A stretch of DNA of 64,000 nucleotides from JABFRG01 sp038210445 (GCA_038210445.1 JBBQWQ010000009.1:62001-126000); one strand, 5' to 3'; shown: positions 26,710 to 35,777, numbered from the stretch's first letter. The notes: generated by a model from the letters alone, not told the origin. A program made the numbers and translations.

Positions 26710-27899
26710 AGGTCCACAACCCGGTACGCAAGCCCGCGCCGCGCAAGTGGCCCCTTCGCCCCATCGCTTGGGCGGCTGCGGTGTTGGGGGTGATCGCGCT
26801 CGGGTGGTTCGTAGCGCTGCCCGCGTACATTCGCAGCGAAGCCGTGCGCGCCTTCGCCGCCAAGGGCGTGCGCGCCGAGCTCTCTCGCCCGCTTCTGGGC
26901 CTGGGCACCCTGCACTTCGCGAGCGCCAAGCTGCGCTTCGACGCGCAGCCTTGGCTTCGGGCAGACCTCACCGACCTGGACGTGACCCTCGACGGCCTCA
27001 CGCCCATGAGCCTGCGGGCCGGCGACGCGCAGCTGTTCGTGGAGGCGCCGCTCGCGGAGTTACCCGAGGAAATGGGTCCGCGCTCGCCGATCCCCCTATC
27101 GCTGCCCCACGCTTCGGTGCGGTGGACCGCGCCGACAGCCGATGTATCCCAGGCCGACGCCCTCGACCTGGCGGTGGAGATCAAGACCAACGGCGACATC
27201 GACGCCCAGAAGGGCAAGCTCTCGCTGGCCACCGCCAAGGGCCCCATGGGCCCGTGGGATCTCTCCTATGCGCGCACCCAGGAGACCGCCACCGATCGCA
27301 TCACGGTCTCGCTCGATGGTCCCCGGGCCCGCTGGCTGCGGGTGCGCGATCCGAAGCAGACCATGCTCCACTTCACCGCCGAGCAATCGAAGCCGAAGAC
27401 CTGGGGCGTGCCCAATCTTCCGTCGTGGATGGCCGACACCGAGCCGCGCATCGACGCCACGCTCACCGAGCCCAAGGGGGGCGCAACCACCGGCCATCTC
27501 GAGGTGCGGGTCGCCGACGTGAAGGTGCCCGAGCTGCCCCGCGCCCTCGATCTCGCCGTGCTGGTGAACATCTCCGAGCTTCCGAAGAAGCGCACCTACC
27601 GCATCGATCGCGGCACGCTCGCGCTGGGCAACATCGTGGGTGGCCTCTCCGGCACCATCGACGGCAACTTGCTGGGTCTCAGCGCCGACATGGTGGGTAC
27701 GTTCCGCGGCGTCTCCTGCGTCGCCATCGCCGCTGACATGGCGCCGAACGAGGGCCTGCGCATGCTCGGCGGTCTGGCCCAGACTTTCGGGGTCGACGCC
27801 GGCACCTTCGAGGCCGACGCCCGCATCAAGGTGGCCGCGGGCGTCGCACCCGCCTTCGAGCTGACCATTCGCCGCGCCTGCCTGCCGGTTCGTTTCTAG
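26706..27899 (+). CDS. membrane-anchored AsmA-like protein
   Basis: A 397-residue protein: a basic N-terminus, one membrane helix (about residues 21-40), and a long periplasmic region rich in alternating beta strands. The opening ESEAVRAFAAKG-type segment after the helix and later strands (LRADLTDLDVTLDGL, GTLALGNIVGGLSG) recall the AsmA/DUF748 group of lipid-transfer bridge proteins, but the match is weak by eye. GspN-like proteins are an alternative. Its start codon overlaps the stop of the giant TPR gene by 4 bases, which suggests a complex with the TPR protein on the cytoplasmic side of the membrane. Confidence 0.6.
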   Translation: MKVHNPVRKPAPRKWPLRPIAWAAAVLGVIALGWFVALPAYIRSEAVRAFAAKGVRAELSRPLLGLGTLHFASAKLRFDAQPWLRADLTDLDVTLDGLTPMSLRAGDAQLFVEAPLAELPEEMGPRSPIPLSLPHASVRWTAPTADVSQADALDLAVEIKTNGDIDAQKGKLSLATAKGPMGPWDLSYARTQETATDRITVSLDGPRARWLRVRDPKQTMLHFTAEQSKPKTWGVPNLPSWMADTEPRIDATLTEPKGGATTGHLEVRVADVKVPELPRALDLAVLVNISELPKKRTYRIDRGTLALGNIVGGLSGTIDGNLLGLSADMVGTFRGVSCVAIAADMAPNEGLRMLGGLAQTFGVDAGTFEADARIKVAAGVAPAFELTIRRACLPVRF

Positions 27900-27955
27900 C
27901 ACGCGCGTCGATTTCGTTTCGCCTCTGCGCAGAACTTCGCTAGACACGCCGCATC

Positions 27956-28168
27956 ATGCGCGGATTCCTGCAACCTGCTCTCAAGCGATCTCCCTCCGAA
28001 GTCCAGACCAAGTTCACTGCGTTCTCGCGCGGCCGTCGGACCAAGCTCGCCAAGTCGGCGCAGACGTCGCTGCTCAAGGCCGATCAGTGGGCCCGCGGCG
28101 AAGTCGTGACCGCCGAGGTCGCCACCGCCCTCGAGAAGGCCGTCGCGACCATCGGCCCCAAGAAGTAG
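27956..28168 (+). CDS. small basic protein of unknown function
   Basis: A 70-residue Lys/Arg-rich protein beginning MRGFLQPALKRSP, with no signal peptide, cysteines or membrane helix. A -10-like TAGACA (27941-27946) lies 9 bases before the ATG, and strong hairpins follow the stop, so it looks like a single-gene transcript. Its charge suggests nucleic-acid or ribosome binding, but nothing specific is recognised. Codon third positions are strongly GC, supporting a real gene. Confidence 0.65.
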   Translation: MRGFLQPALKRSPSEVQTKFTAFSRGRRTKLAKSAQTSLLKADQWARGEVVTAEVATALEKAVATIGPKK

Positions 28169-28194
28169 AGCCTTCCGCCGGGAAGGTGCGCGCC

Positions 28195-28222
28195 AGGGCG
28201 GTCTTCGATGAAGACGCGCCCT
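28195..28222. terminator. hairpin between convergent genes
   Basis: Arms AGGGCGGTCTTC and GAAGACGCGCCCT close around GAT with one bulge, and a second hairpin CCTTCC-GCCG-GGAAGG lies just before it (28171-28186). They separate the small basic gene from serC and can end transcripts in both directions. Confidence 0.65.
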
Positions 28223-28227
28223 GTTGC

Positions 28228-28271
28228 CGTTTTCGCGCCGTTTTCGCGCCGTTTTCGCGCCGTTTTCGCGC
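28228..28271. repeat. 11-bp tandem repeat (CGTTTTCGCGC)4
   Basis: Four perfect head-to-tail units lie between the terminator hairpin and the serC stop. The T-tracts could assist termination of + strand transcripts. Confidence 0.85.
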
Positions 28272-28280
28272 GCGATTCGT

Positions 28281-29390
28281 TCAGCCGTTCTTGCGGGCGA
28301 ACGTGCCCATGAAGTCTGCGAGCACGCGCACCCAGGCAAGCGGCACGGCGTTGTACATGGAGACGCGAATGCCGCCCACGCTGCGGTGGCCCTTGAGGCC
28401 CTCCAGCCCTTCGGCCTTGGCCTCTGCCACGAAACGCGCCTCGAGCTCCTCGCTCGGAAGCCGGAAGACCGCGTTCATGACCGAGCGAACGTTGGCGTCT
28501 ACCGGGCAGCGATAAAACGCGCCATCGACGGCGGCGTACAGCGTGCGCCCCTTCTCGAGGTTCTGCTGCTCGATGGCAGCGAGTCCCCCGCCTCGTTCGA
28601 GCCACCCGAGGACGCGGCGGGTGATCTCCACCGAGAGCGTGGGCGGCGTGTTGTACAGCGAGTCGTTCTTCGCCTGGACGTCGTAGCGAAAGATCTTGGG
28701 GAGGTCCTTGCGACAGCGTTCGAGGAAGGCCTTCTCGGCCACCGCCACCACCAGGCCGCTGGGCCCCACGTTCTTCTGGGCGCCCGCGTAGGCGAAGGCG
28801 TAGGCCGCTAGATCGCAGGGTTTCCACAGAAAATCGCTGGAGAGATCGCCCACCGCCGGGACCCCCGGAACCCGCGGCATCGGAACGCCGCCGGGGAGAT
28901 CGTACTGGATGCCGTGGATCGTCTCGTTGCTTGTATAATGCATGTACACCGGGGCCGGGCCCTCCAGCGTCACCGAGGTCACCGCGCGCCGGTAGGTCTC
29001 GCCCTCACGGCTGCTCGCCGCCACGAACGCTTCGCCGCCGCCCAGACCCGCCACCCGACCGGCCTCCTCGAAGGCCTTCTCGCCCCATACGCCGTTGACG
29101 ACGAACCCCGCGCGCTGCCCGTGGCCGAGCCAGTTGAGCGGAACCTCGGCGAACTGCGCGGATGCGCCGCCCTGCAGAAACAAGATTTCGTGGCTCTCCG
29201 GGAGCGCTGTGAGACGCCGGAGCGCCGCCTTCGCCTCCTCATGAATGGCGGAGTAGGTCTTGCCGCGGTGCGAGTGCTCGAGGACGCTCATCCCCGTGCC
29301 CCGGACGTCGAGCAGCTCCTCGCGAACCTCTTCCAGTACCTGGAGCGGAAGGGCGCCAGGCCCTGCTCCGAAATTCATCACTCGCGCCAT
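28281..29390 (-). CDS. serC: phosphoserine aminotransferase
   Basis: A PLP enzyme that makes O-phosphoserine from 3-phosphohydroxypyruvate and glutamate (serine synthesis), and also acts in the vitamin B6 route of some bacteria. Family blocks are NFGAGPGALP at the N-terminus, HSHRGKTY, LQGGASAQF, TSNETIHG and SSDFLWKP. The PLP lysine is Lys206 in YAGAQKNVGP. The 369-residue form from the ATG at 29390 is chosen because an extended -10 element lies 8 bases upstream; ATGs at 29408 and 29378 are less likely. It is divergent from the SCP2-like gene. Confidence 0.95.
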   Translation of the reverse strand: MARVMNFGAGPGALPLQVLEEVREELLDVRGTGMSVLEHSHRGKTYSAIHEEAKAALRRLTALPESHEILFLQGGASAQFAEVPLNWLGHGQRAGFVVNGVWGEKAFEEAGRVAGLGGGEAFVAASSREGETYRRAVTSVTLEGPAPVYMHYTSNETIHGIQYDLPGGVPMPRVPGVPAVGDLSSDFLWKPCDLAAYAFAYAGAQKNVGPSGLVVAVAEKAFLERCRKDLPKIFRYDVQAKNDSLYNTPPTLSVEITRRVLGWLERGGGLAAIEQQNLEKGRTLYAAVDGAFYRCPVDANVRSVMNAVFRLPSEELEARFVAEAKAEGLEGLKGHRSVGGIRVSMYNAVPLAWVRVLADFMGTFARKNG

Positions 29391-29398
29391 GGGCGCCG

Positions 29399-29404
29399 AG
29401 CCTA
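29399..29404 (-). promoter_or_regulatory. extended -10 element of serC, near-leaderless
   Basis: On the minus strand TGG-TAGGCT ends 8 bases before the ATG at 29390. Confidence 0.45.
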
Positions 29405-29475
29405 CCACCGGTGGATGCGGAACCGCCGGAAAGGTCCCCTGCGTCGGCCCCGCGACCTTGTGCTATGCGAGAACC

Positions 29476-30114
29476 ATGTTCGTGCTTCCCCCGGGCACCA
29501 CGCTGCGCTCGCTCCTCGAAGAGTTCGTCCCCACGATGCACCGGACGCTGGTCCCGACCACCGAGACCGGTCGCTACACGATTGCGATCTCCTTCTCCGG
29601 CGGCGACGCCTTCGAGCTGGCGGTCCGCGGCGCCGAAGTGAAGGCTTCGCGCGGCGCGAGCGAGGGCGGCGACGTTGCGCTGTGGGTCGACGCAAACGTC
29701 GCCCAGGCGTTCCTCGACGACTGGGCCGGCGCCGGCCGCTTTCGCCCGAAATTCGTTCCCAAGGCGGGCCCCACTGCACCCACCGACCCGCGGCTCCTCA
29801 AGCGCGTGGCCATGGTGAGCGGCGTCTTCGAGCTGGCGCTCACCGACTTCGTGCTCGACGGCCGGAAGACCCGCGCCGCCATCCGCATCGCGTTGGGTGC
29901 GGCGGGCAAGAAGGTCCTCGACCAAGACACCAAGGTCGACGTGACCCTGGAGACCACCGTCGCAACCTACGAGCGCTTGCTCGCCGGCGAAGTTCCGCCG
30001 GAAGACGCCCTCGATCATGCGGACGTAGCAGTGCGCGGCAAGCGCTTCATCGCCATGCAGGCAGCGCTGGCGCTCGCGCCCTGGCTCACCAACCCGGAGA
30101 AGCAGCGTGGCTGA
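29476..30114 (+). CDS. SCP2 sterol-carrier-like protein
   Basis: A 212-residue cytoplasmic protein. The C-terminal half (VDVTLETTVATYERLLAGEV, then DALDHADVAVRGKR) matches the SCP2 domain, a hydrophobic-ligand carrier fold. Ligand unknown; fatty acyl or isoprenoid binding is plausible. A -10-like TATGCG ends 6 bases before the ATG. The downstream lipoprotein gene starts inside its last codons (GTG at 30107), so they are translated from one message. Confidence 0.75.
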   Translation: MFVLPPGTTLRSLLEEFVPTMHRTLVPTTETGRYTIAISFSGGDAFELAVRGAEVKASRGASEGGDVALWVDANVAQAFLDDWAGAGRFRPKFVPKAGPTAPTDPRLLKRVAMVSGVFELALTDFVLDGRKTRAAIRIALGAAGKKVLDQDTKVDVTLETTVATYERLLAGEVPPEDALDHADVAVRGKRFIAMQAALALAPWLTNPEKQRG

Positions 30115-30454
30115 GCGGGCGCGCCCTCGTTCGCGGTGGACGCGCCTCGGCTGCGTCTTCGCGGTCTCCTTCGCAGGGGTGCTCGCGCTCGGGTGCAACC
30201 GCAAGGTGGGCGCGCAGGAGTGCAAGGAGATGCTGGAAAAGTACCTCGACATGGTCATCGGGGGCGATCCCGAGCTGGCAAAGCTCACCGAGGAGCAGCG
30301 AAAAGCCGTACGCGAAGTGAAAAAGGCCGTGCGCATGGGTGAGCCGGCCTTTGCCCAGGTCTCCACGAAGTGCGAGACGGAGGTGACCCGAAAAGAGTAC
30401 GATTGCGCCATGCACGCGCCCTCTCCGGACGCCTGGCAGGCATGCATCGAATGA
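30107..30454 (+). CDS. small lipoprotein
   Basis: A 115-residue product with an Arg-rich n-region and lipobox LALGC (Cys30). The mature part is helical with four further cysteines, including CKEML and CAMH, and a conserved-looking ECKEMLEKYLDMV segment. No known family. It overlaps the SCP2-like gene by 8 bases and the next lipoprotein gene by 4 bases (ATGA). Confidence 0.7.
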   Translation: MAERARPRSRWTRLGCVFAVSFAGVLALGCNRKVGAQECKEMLEKYLDMVIGGDPELAKLTEEQRKAVREVKKAVRMGEPAFAQVSTKCETEVTRKEYDCAMHAPSPDAWQACIE

Positions 30455-31179
30455 GCCCTTCTTCTCCCCTCCGCCCCTTGCTCCCGCTCCTGCTCGCGCT
30501 GGCGACCACGGCCTGTCCGGGCAACGCCAAGCACACGCCGCTGGAGATGACGCCGATTGGCACCAGCAACCTCGTCCCCACCGAGACCGACGACACCGCA
30601 AAGCCCGGTGAGCCGGTGACCAAGCAGGCCGGCGCCGTCCCCAAGAGCGACTGCATCGCGTCGGCGGTGGACGAGGTCGCCAACTTCTTCACCAAGAGCG
30701 ACTGCGACGCCGACCCCGAGGGCGCGAGCGACATGGGCGGCCGCCTCAAGGTGAAGGTGCTTGCCTCGACGCCGCTCATCGCCCCCGGCGGCCGCGTGGA
30801 CCTCAAGATCACCATCACCAACGAAAGCTCCGACAAGGTCCCCGTCTACTTCAAGCTCGACCCCAAGCCGCACTTCGAGGTCGAGGCCACCGACGCCCGC
30901 GGCAAGCGCGTCGATACGCCGTCGGGCAAGGCGCCCAAGACCGCCAAGAAGGAAGAGGGCGCAGCGCGCACCGGGCGCATCACGCTGATGCCTGGCGGCA
31001 CCATCAAGGCCGCCGTCACCTGGGACGCCCTGAAGCACAAATACGTGAAGGACGGCGTCGTCCCCGCCGGCCCCCTTCCGCTTGGCAAATACACGCTCAA
31101 GGTCGTCACCCCGCTGGCCGGCTTTCGCGACGTGAACGAGTTCGGCCGGCCCACGACGCCCATCGAAGTCGGAAACTAG
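30451..31179 (+). CDS. lipoprotein with immunoglobulin-like domain
   Basis: A 242-residue lipoprotein: signal peptide with LATTAC (Cys22), a Thr/Pro-rich linker with two cysteines, then a beta-rich domain (GRLKVKVLAST, GGRVDLKITITNES, GRITLMPGGTIKAAVTWD, LPLGKYTLKVVTP). The strand pattern resembles BsuPI-like or other immunoglobulin-fold periplasmic domains; this is inference from pattern only. It is the last gene of the SCP2-lipoprotein-lipoprotein unit. Confidence 0.7.
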   Translation: MSPSSPLRPLLPLLLALATTACPGNAKHTPLEMTPIGTSNLVPTETDDTAKPGEPVTKQAGAVPKSDCIASAVDEVANFFTKSDCDADPEGASDMGGRLKVKVLASTPLIAPGGRVDLKITITNESSDKVPVYFKLDPKPHFEVEATDARGKRVDTPSGKAPKTAKKEEGAARTGRITLMPGGTIKAAVTWDALKHKYVKDGVVPAGPLPLGKYTLKVVTPLAGFRDVNEFGRPTTPIEVGN

Positions 31180-31368
31180 TTCTACTGCGCGAGGTGCGCG
31201 TCCGATTCGCATGTATGTTGCAGTCGCACCGCGGCAGCGGGGCCGCCGGAATTCGTGCGATGCCCGTAGCCCGAAGGTGCGTGCGAGCGGCGGGTCGCGA
31301 AGGTCAAAACGTGTCCGTCGAAAGGACGGGAATTCCTCGAGGTCTCGCAGGAGTGCTAGAGAGTCCTG

Positions 31369-32304
31369 GTGCGCGCGCTCTTCTTCGGCACCCCCGACTT
31401 TGCCGTCCCGTGTCTCGACGCCCTGGCCGACTTGCCGGGCCTCGAGGTGGTGGGTGTGGTGTGCCAGCCGGACCGTCCCAAGGGCCGCGGCATGACCGAG
31501 TCCGCGCCGCCAGTAAAAGTGCGGGCCGAGGCACGCGGCATTCCGGTGACCCAGCCCACCAAGCTGCGCACCGGCGAGTTCGCCGCCTGGGTGCGGGCGC
31601 AGAACGTCGATGTCGCGCTGGTGGTGGCCTACGGACGCATCCTGCCCATCGAGGTGCTCACGGCGCCGCGGCTCGGGTGCATCAACGTTCACGCGTCCAT
31701 CCTTCCCCGGTACCGGGGTGCGGCGCCCATCACCTGGGCGGTGGTGCGCGGCGAGAACGAGACCGGCGTCACGCTCATGCAGATGGACGTGGGCATGGAC
31801 ACCGGACCCATGCTCGAGATCTTCCGCACCCCCATCGGTCCCGACGAGACCGCCGGCGAGCTCTCTCCTCGGCTCTCCGCACTCGGCGCCGAGGCGGTGC
31901 GCGCCGGCATGCCCAAGGTGCTGGCGGGCGCCTACGCGCCGATGCCCCAGGACGAAGCCCTGGCCACCGCCGCGCCGATGCTCAAGAAGGAAGACGGCCG
32001 GGTCGACTTTCGCAAGCCCGCCCAGGCGGTTCACGACCACGTGCGCGGCATGAACCCCTGGCCCGGGGGCTCCACCACGCGCGAGGAGAAAGTGCTCAAG
32101 GTCCTGCGCACGCACCTCTTCGACGCGGCGGTCTCCGATGCTCCCGGTCGCGTGGTCTTGTGCGACAAGTCGCGGGTGGTGGTGGCCTGCGGGCAGGGCG
32201 CAGTGGAGCTTCGGGAGGTGCAGCTCGAGGGCAAGAAGCCCATGCGCGGCGCCGACTGGTTTCTCGGGCGCGGCGTCCGCGAGGGCGACGTTCTCGGCGA
32301 TTGA
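31369..32304 (+). CDS. fmt: methionyl-tRNA formyltransferase
   Basis: The 311-residue enzyme formylates initiator Met-tRNA using 10-formyl-tetrahydrofolate. MRALFFGTPDFAVPCLDAL opens it. The catalytic region INVHASILPRYRGAAP has the Asn and His of the active site, and TGVTLMQMDVGMDTGP carries the catalytic Asp. Length is normal. Start is GTG at 31369; TGC-TAGAGA ends 6 bases upstream. The usual partner def (peptide deformylase) is not in this window. The 189 bases upstream hold no recognised feature. Confidence 0.96.
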   Translation: MRALFFGTPDFAVPCLDALADLPGLEVVGVVCQPDRPKGRGMTESAPPVKVRAEARGIPVTQPTKLRTGEFAAWVRAQNVDVALVVAYGRILPIEVLTAPRLGCINVHASILPRYRGAAPITWAVVRGENETGVTLMQMDVGMDTGPMLEIFRTPIGPDETAGELSPRLSALGAEAVRAGMPKVLAGAYAPMPQDEALATAAPMLKKEDGRVDFRKPAQAVHDHVRGMNPWPGGSTTREEKVLKVLRTHLFDAAVSDAPGRVVLCDKSRVVVACGQGAVELREVQLEGKKPMRGADWFLGRGVREGDVLGD

Positions 32305-32312
32305 GCGCCTTC

Positions 32313-32870
32313 ATGAAGAACGCGCACACGCCCAAGAGCGAGGCTCTGGTCCTTCAGATCTGCCAGGAATTCCCCACGTTCTCCATCGAGAAAAAGCGCG
32401 GGAGCCGGCTGCAGCGGGCCATCGGCGCCTTCCTCTACGTGGTCACCTTGGGCGGGCAGCGCGTGTATCTTACACGCTATCATACGGTGCTCTTCGGCAA
32501 GCTCTGGGTGCCCGACGCCTGGGACCACATGCCCGACGTCGACCGCTACATCTTGCTTCGGCACGAACGGGTGCACCTGCGGCAGCGGCGGCGCATGGGC
32601 GACGTGGGCATGGCGCTCTACTACCTGCTTCCGTTCTTCCCGCTCTTTCTCGCCTACGGCCGCGCCCGCATCGAGTGGGAAGCCTACGAGGAGACCATCC
32701 TCGCCACCGCCGAGGAGCGGGGCATGCCGGCGGCCGAGGCGCTGGAAGACTACCTGGTGGCCCGCTACGTGGGTCCCGACTACGGCTGGATGTGGCCGTT
32801 TCCGAACACCATCCGGCGATGGTTCCGCGAGGCCCTGGAGCGGACGCGGTCTCGGGTGGAGGGCCGCTAG
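32313..32870 (+). CDS. small HExxH-containing protein
   Basis: A 185-residue protein 8 bases after fmt. It has HERVH (residues 84-88), fitting the zinc-binding HExxH of metallopeptidases, and Glu-rich EWEAYEE (121-127), which could supply the third ligand as in gluzincins. Short hydrophobic stretches occur around 36-48 and 101-114. The family is not recognised; a membrane-associated peptidase is a guess. It probably shares the fmt transcript. Confidence 0.65.
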   Translation: MKNAHTPKSEALVLQICQEFPTFSIEKKRGSRLQRAIGAFLYVVTLGGQRVYLTRYHTVLFGKLWVPDAWDHMPDVDRYILLRHERVHLRQRRRMGDVGMALYYLLPFFPLFLAYGRARIEWEAYEETILATAEERGMPAAEALEDYLVARYVGPDYGWMWPFPNTIRRWFREALERTRSRVEGR

Positions 32871-32930
32871 GGTCGGGCGAGCAGCGCGAAATACCTGCAG
32901 ATTCCCCTGCGAGATGCTAGTTCTCGAAGG

Positions 32931-35777
32931 GTGACGGTCGTCGGAATCGATCTCGGAACCACCAACTCCGTCGTAGCCACCGTGCAAGGTGGCGGCGTCC
33001 ACGTGCTCGCGGACGAGAACGGCGATCGGCTCATCCCCAGCATCGTCAGCTTTCACCCGGGCGGCGAAGTCCTGGTGGGGCGCGCGGCCAAAGCGCGACG
33101 TCGCATCGATCCGAAGAACACCATCTTCAGCATCAAGCGGCTCATCGGGCACACCTTCTCGAGCCCGACCATCACCGAGGCGCGCTCGCGGTTCCCGTTC
33201 GATCTGCGCGAAGGGCCGGGCGGCGGTCCCATCGTGCATGCGCGCGGGCAAGACTTCACGCTCCCCGAGATCAGCGCCTTCGTGCTCCGGCGCATCCGCC
33301 AGGTGGCGAGCCTGGCGGTGGGCGTCTCCGTCGACAAGGCGGTCATTACCGTGCCCGCGCACTTCAACGAGCTCCAGCGCGCCTCTACCAAGGTGGCCGG
33401 TCGCGTGGCCGGCCTCGAGGTCATGCGCATTCTCAACGAGCCCACCGCGGCGGCCCTGGCCTATGGCCTGGGGCGCACAGGCCGCGAGCGCGTGGCGGTG
33501 TACGACTTCGGCGGCGGCACCTTCGACTGCACCATCCTCGACCTCAACGGCAGCGTGTACGAAGTGCTGGCCACCGCCGGCGATTCGTTCCTCGGCGGCG
33601 ACGACGTCGACCAGGCCATCGCCTGGCGCATGGCCGACGAAATCCTCGCCAAGCACCGCTTTGATGCCCGGAGCGATCCCCAGTCGTACGAGCGGCTTCG
33701 GGCGAGCGCCGAGGAGCTGAAGATGCTCCTCTCGATTCACCCGGAAGCCACCGTGCAGATCCCCGAGGTGGCCTACGGCGTCGGCGGGCGCGCCCTCGAC
33801 GTCACCTTCTCCATGAACCGCGCGGAGTTCGATGCGCTGGTGGCGCCGCTGGTGGACCGCACGTTCACCGCCACCCAAGATGCCTTGGGCGTGGCGCGGC
33901 TGTCGCCTTCGTCCGTCGACAAGGTCATCCTGGTGGGCGGCAGCACGCGCATTCCGCTGGTGCGGCGCCGGGTCGAAGCCTTCTTCGGGTCGCGGCCGCT
34001 CGACGATCTCAACCCCGACGAAGTGGTGGCCGTGGGCGCGGCCATTCAGGCCGCCGCACTCACCGACGCGACCCGCAAACAAGATATCCCGCCGCCGCCG
34101 CCGCTGCTTCGCGCCAGCGAGCCCTCGCCGAGCACGCAGCAAGGCCCGGGGGGCGCTCCCGGATTCGGGCCCCCGTCGAGCATCACCCAGAGCCCCACCA
34201 CCGCGGCGCAAGACTTTGGCACGCTCTCCAGCCCAGCCAGCGCCGCCGGGCCCAGCGGGGCCGCGCCGGCCCGCGCGTCGCAGATGCCCAGCGGAAACTT
34301 CGGCGCCATCGACGAGCCGCCGACGATGCACAGCTCCACCGGCGTTCGCCTCGACGCCGAGGCGTTCACCAGCCAGGTCAAGCTCCCGGGCGACATGCCC
34401 ACGCAGGCGGCGGTGGCCATCTCGCACTCGAGCCCCTTCGGCGCGGTGGACGACGACGACATTCCGTCCATCGTCTCGAGCATCGCCGCAGGCTTCGGCG
34501 AGATCGATAGCGACAACGTGCCTTCGCTCGTGTCCAACGTGAGCGTCACCGCTTCGATGATGGGCGCGCCCCAGCTCCCGGTGCCCGCCCCGCGCGGCTT
34601 CGGCGAGATCGACGAAGGACCGCAAAACACCATCAACACCATGAACCTGCCGCCGATGCGGCCCGCCGCGCCGACCGCGGTGGGCGTGGCGCCGCCGGCA
34701 GGCCAGCGCGCGATACCGCCCACCATGTTGTCGACCCAGCGCAGCAACCAGGCGCCCATCGCACAGGGGCAGGGTCCCCTCCCGCCGGGCGCAACGCAGC
34801 GGCTGCCTTCGCAACCCCCGCAGGCCCCCGCGGCACCGCGCGCTCCAAGCGCGGCACCGCCCGGGCGCGCACCGAGCATTCCCCCGCCGCTCCCGGCGCA
34901 AGCGCAATCGATGCAACATGCACCGACGCAGGCGGCCGCCGCGTACCCCCAGGCGCCCTCGCAGCCGCTGGCGCCGCCCGGCGCCACCCAGCGATTGCCG
35001 CAGCAGCCCTCCGCGCCGCCGCCGCTGGAGATCTCCCTCGGCGCGACGTTCGCGCCGACCACCGCGCCGATGCCGCAGGCGCCCACCCAGGCGCCCCCGT
35101 TTCCCGCATCCAAGAGCACAGCGCCGCCGCTGGGCGGGCCGCAGCAGCATCCCGGTTTTCCGCAGCAGCCGCCACAAGGCTTCGCGCAGCAGCAGGGTTT
35201 TGCCCCGCCGCAGCAGCAGCAGCCGCAAGGGTATCCCCCGCAGCCGCAAGGCTTCGGGGTTCCGCCGGGCGCAGCGATGCTGGGCCAGAACCCGGCAGTC
35301 CCCGCCAACCCCTACGTGTCGCCCCAAGCAACGTCGCAGCTCCAGCCGGTGCTGGTAGACGTCACGCCGCGAGCGCTGGTGGTCGAAACCGCGGGCGGCT
35401 TCACCGACACGCTCATTCCTCGCAACGCGCGCATTCCGTGCGATCGCACGCGCCGCTTCGCCACCGGCCGCGACGGCCAAACCTCGGTGCGCATCCGGGT
35501 GGGCCAGGGCGAGAGCCCGCGCTTCGCAGAGAACACCTATCTCGGAGAGGTGGAGCTCGCGGGCCTTCGGGCGGCCCTGCGCGGCGAGGTGCTGGTCGAG
35601 GTGACCTTCGTGATCGACGAGGGCGGGCTACTTCAGGTGCGGGCCAAGGACGCGACCACCGGCCAGGAAGCGCGCGCCACCCTTCAGCTGGTGGGCATTG
35701 CCAACGACGCGCAGCTCCAAGACATGATCAGCAAGATCACGTCGGCGCCCATGAGCGGCATCGTCAAGCCGGACTGA
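32931..35777 (+). CDS. Hsp70 (DnaK-like) with a long insert between its two domains and no lid
   Basis: A 948-residue chaperone-like protein. Residues 1-382 are a complete Hsp70 nucleotide-binding domain (GIDLGTTNSVV, NEPTAAALAYGLG, VYDFGGGTFD, LVGGSTRIPLVR). Residues 805-930 are the beta-sandwich substrate-binding domain (VLVDVTPRALVVET, GEVLVEVTFVIDEGGLLQV). In between, where DnaK has a short linker, lie about 420 Pro/Gln/Ala-rich residues with four copies of an F-G-[AE]-[IV]-D motif and two PPGATQRLP repeats. The helical lid is reduced to about 20 residues. ATP binding looks intact. This is not the housekeeping DnaK; a specialised role with the adjacent J protein is inferred. Start GTG; TGC-TAGTTC lies 7 bases upstream. 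Confidence 0.85.
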   Translation: MTVVGIDLGTTNSVVATVQGGGVHVLADENGDRLIPSIVSFHPGGEVLVGRAAKARRRIDPKNTIFSIKRLIGHTFSSPTITEARSRFPFDLREGPGGGPIVHARGQDFTLPEISAFVLRRIRQVASLAVGVSVDKAVITVPAHFNELQRASTKVAGRVAGLEVMRILNEPTAAALAYGLGRTGRERVAVYDFGGGTFDCTILDLNGSVYEVLATAGDSFLGGDDVDQAIAWRMADEILAKHRFDARSDPQSYERLRASAEELKMLLSIHPEATVQIPEVAYGVGGRALDVTFSMNRAEFDALVAPLVDRTFTATQDALGVARLSPSSVDKVILVGGSTRIPLVRRRVEAFFGSRPLDDLNPDEVVAVGAAIQAAALTDATRKQDIPPPPPLLRASEPSPSTQQGPGGAPGFGPPSSITQSPTTAAQDFGTLSSPASAAGPSGAAPARASQMPSGNFGAIDEPPTMHSSTGVRLDAEAFTSQVKLPGDMPTQAAVAISHSSPFGAVDDDDIPSIVSSIAAGFGEIDSDNVPSLVSNVSVTASMMGAPQLPVPAPRGFGEIDEGPQNTINTMNLPPMRPAAPTAVGVAPPAGQRAIPPTMLSTQRSNQAPIAQGQGPLPPGATQRLPSQPPQAPAAPRAPSAAPPGRAPSIPPPLPAQAQSMQHAPTQAAAAYPQAPSQPLAPPGATQRLPQQPSAPPPLEISLGATFAPTTAPMPQAPTQAPPFPASKSTAPPLGGPQQHPGFPQQPPQGFAQQQGFAPPQQQQPQGYPPQPQGFGVPPGAAMLGQNPAVPANPYVSPQATSQLQPVLVDVTPRALVVETAGGFTDTLIPRNARIPCDRTRRFATGRDGQTSVRIRVGQGESPRFAENTYLGEVELAGLRAALRGEVLVEVTFVIDEGGLLQVRAKDATTGQEARATLQLVGIANDAQLQDMISKITSAPMSGIVKPD

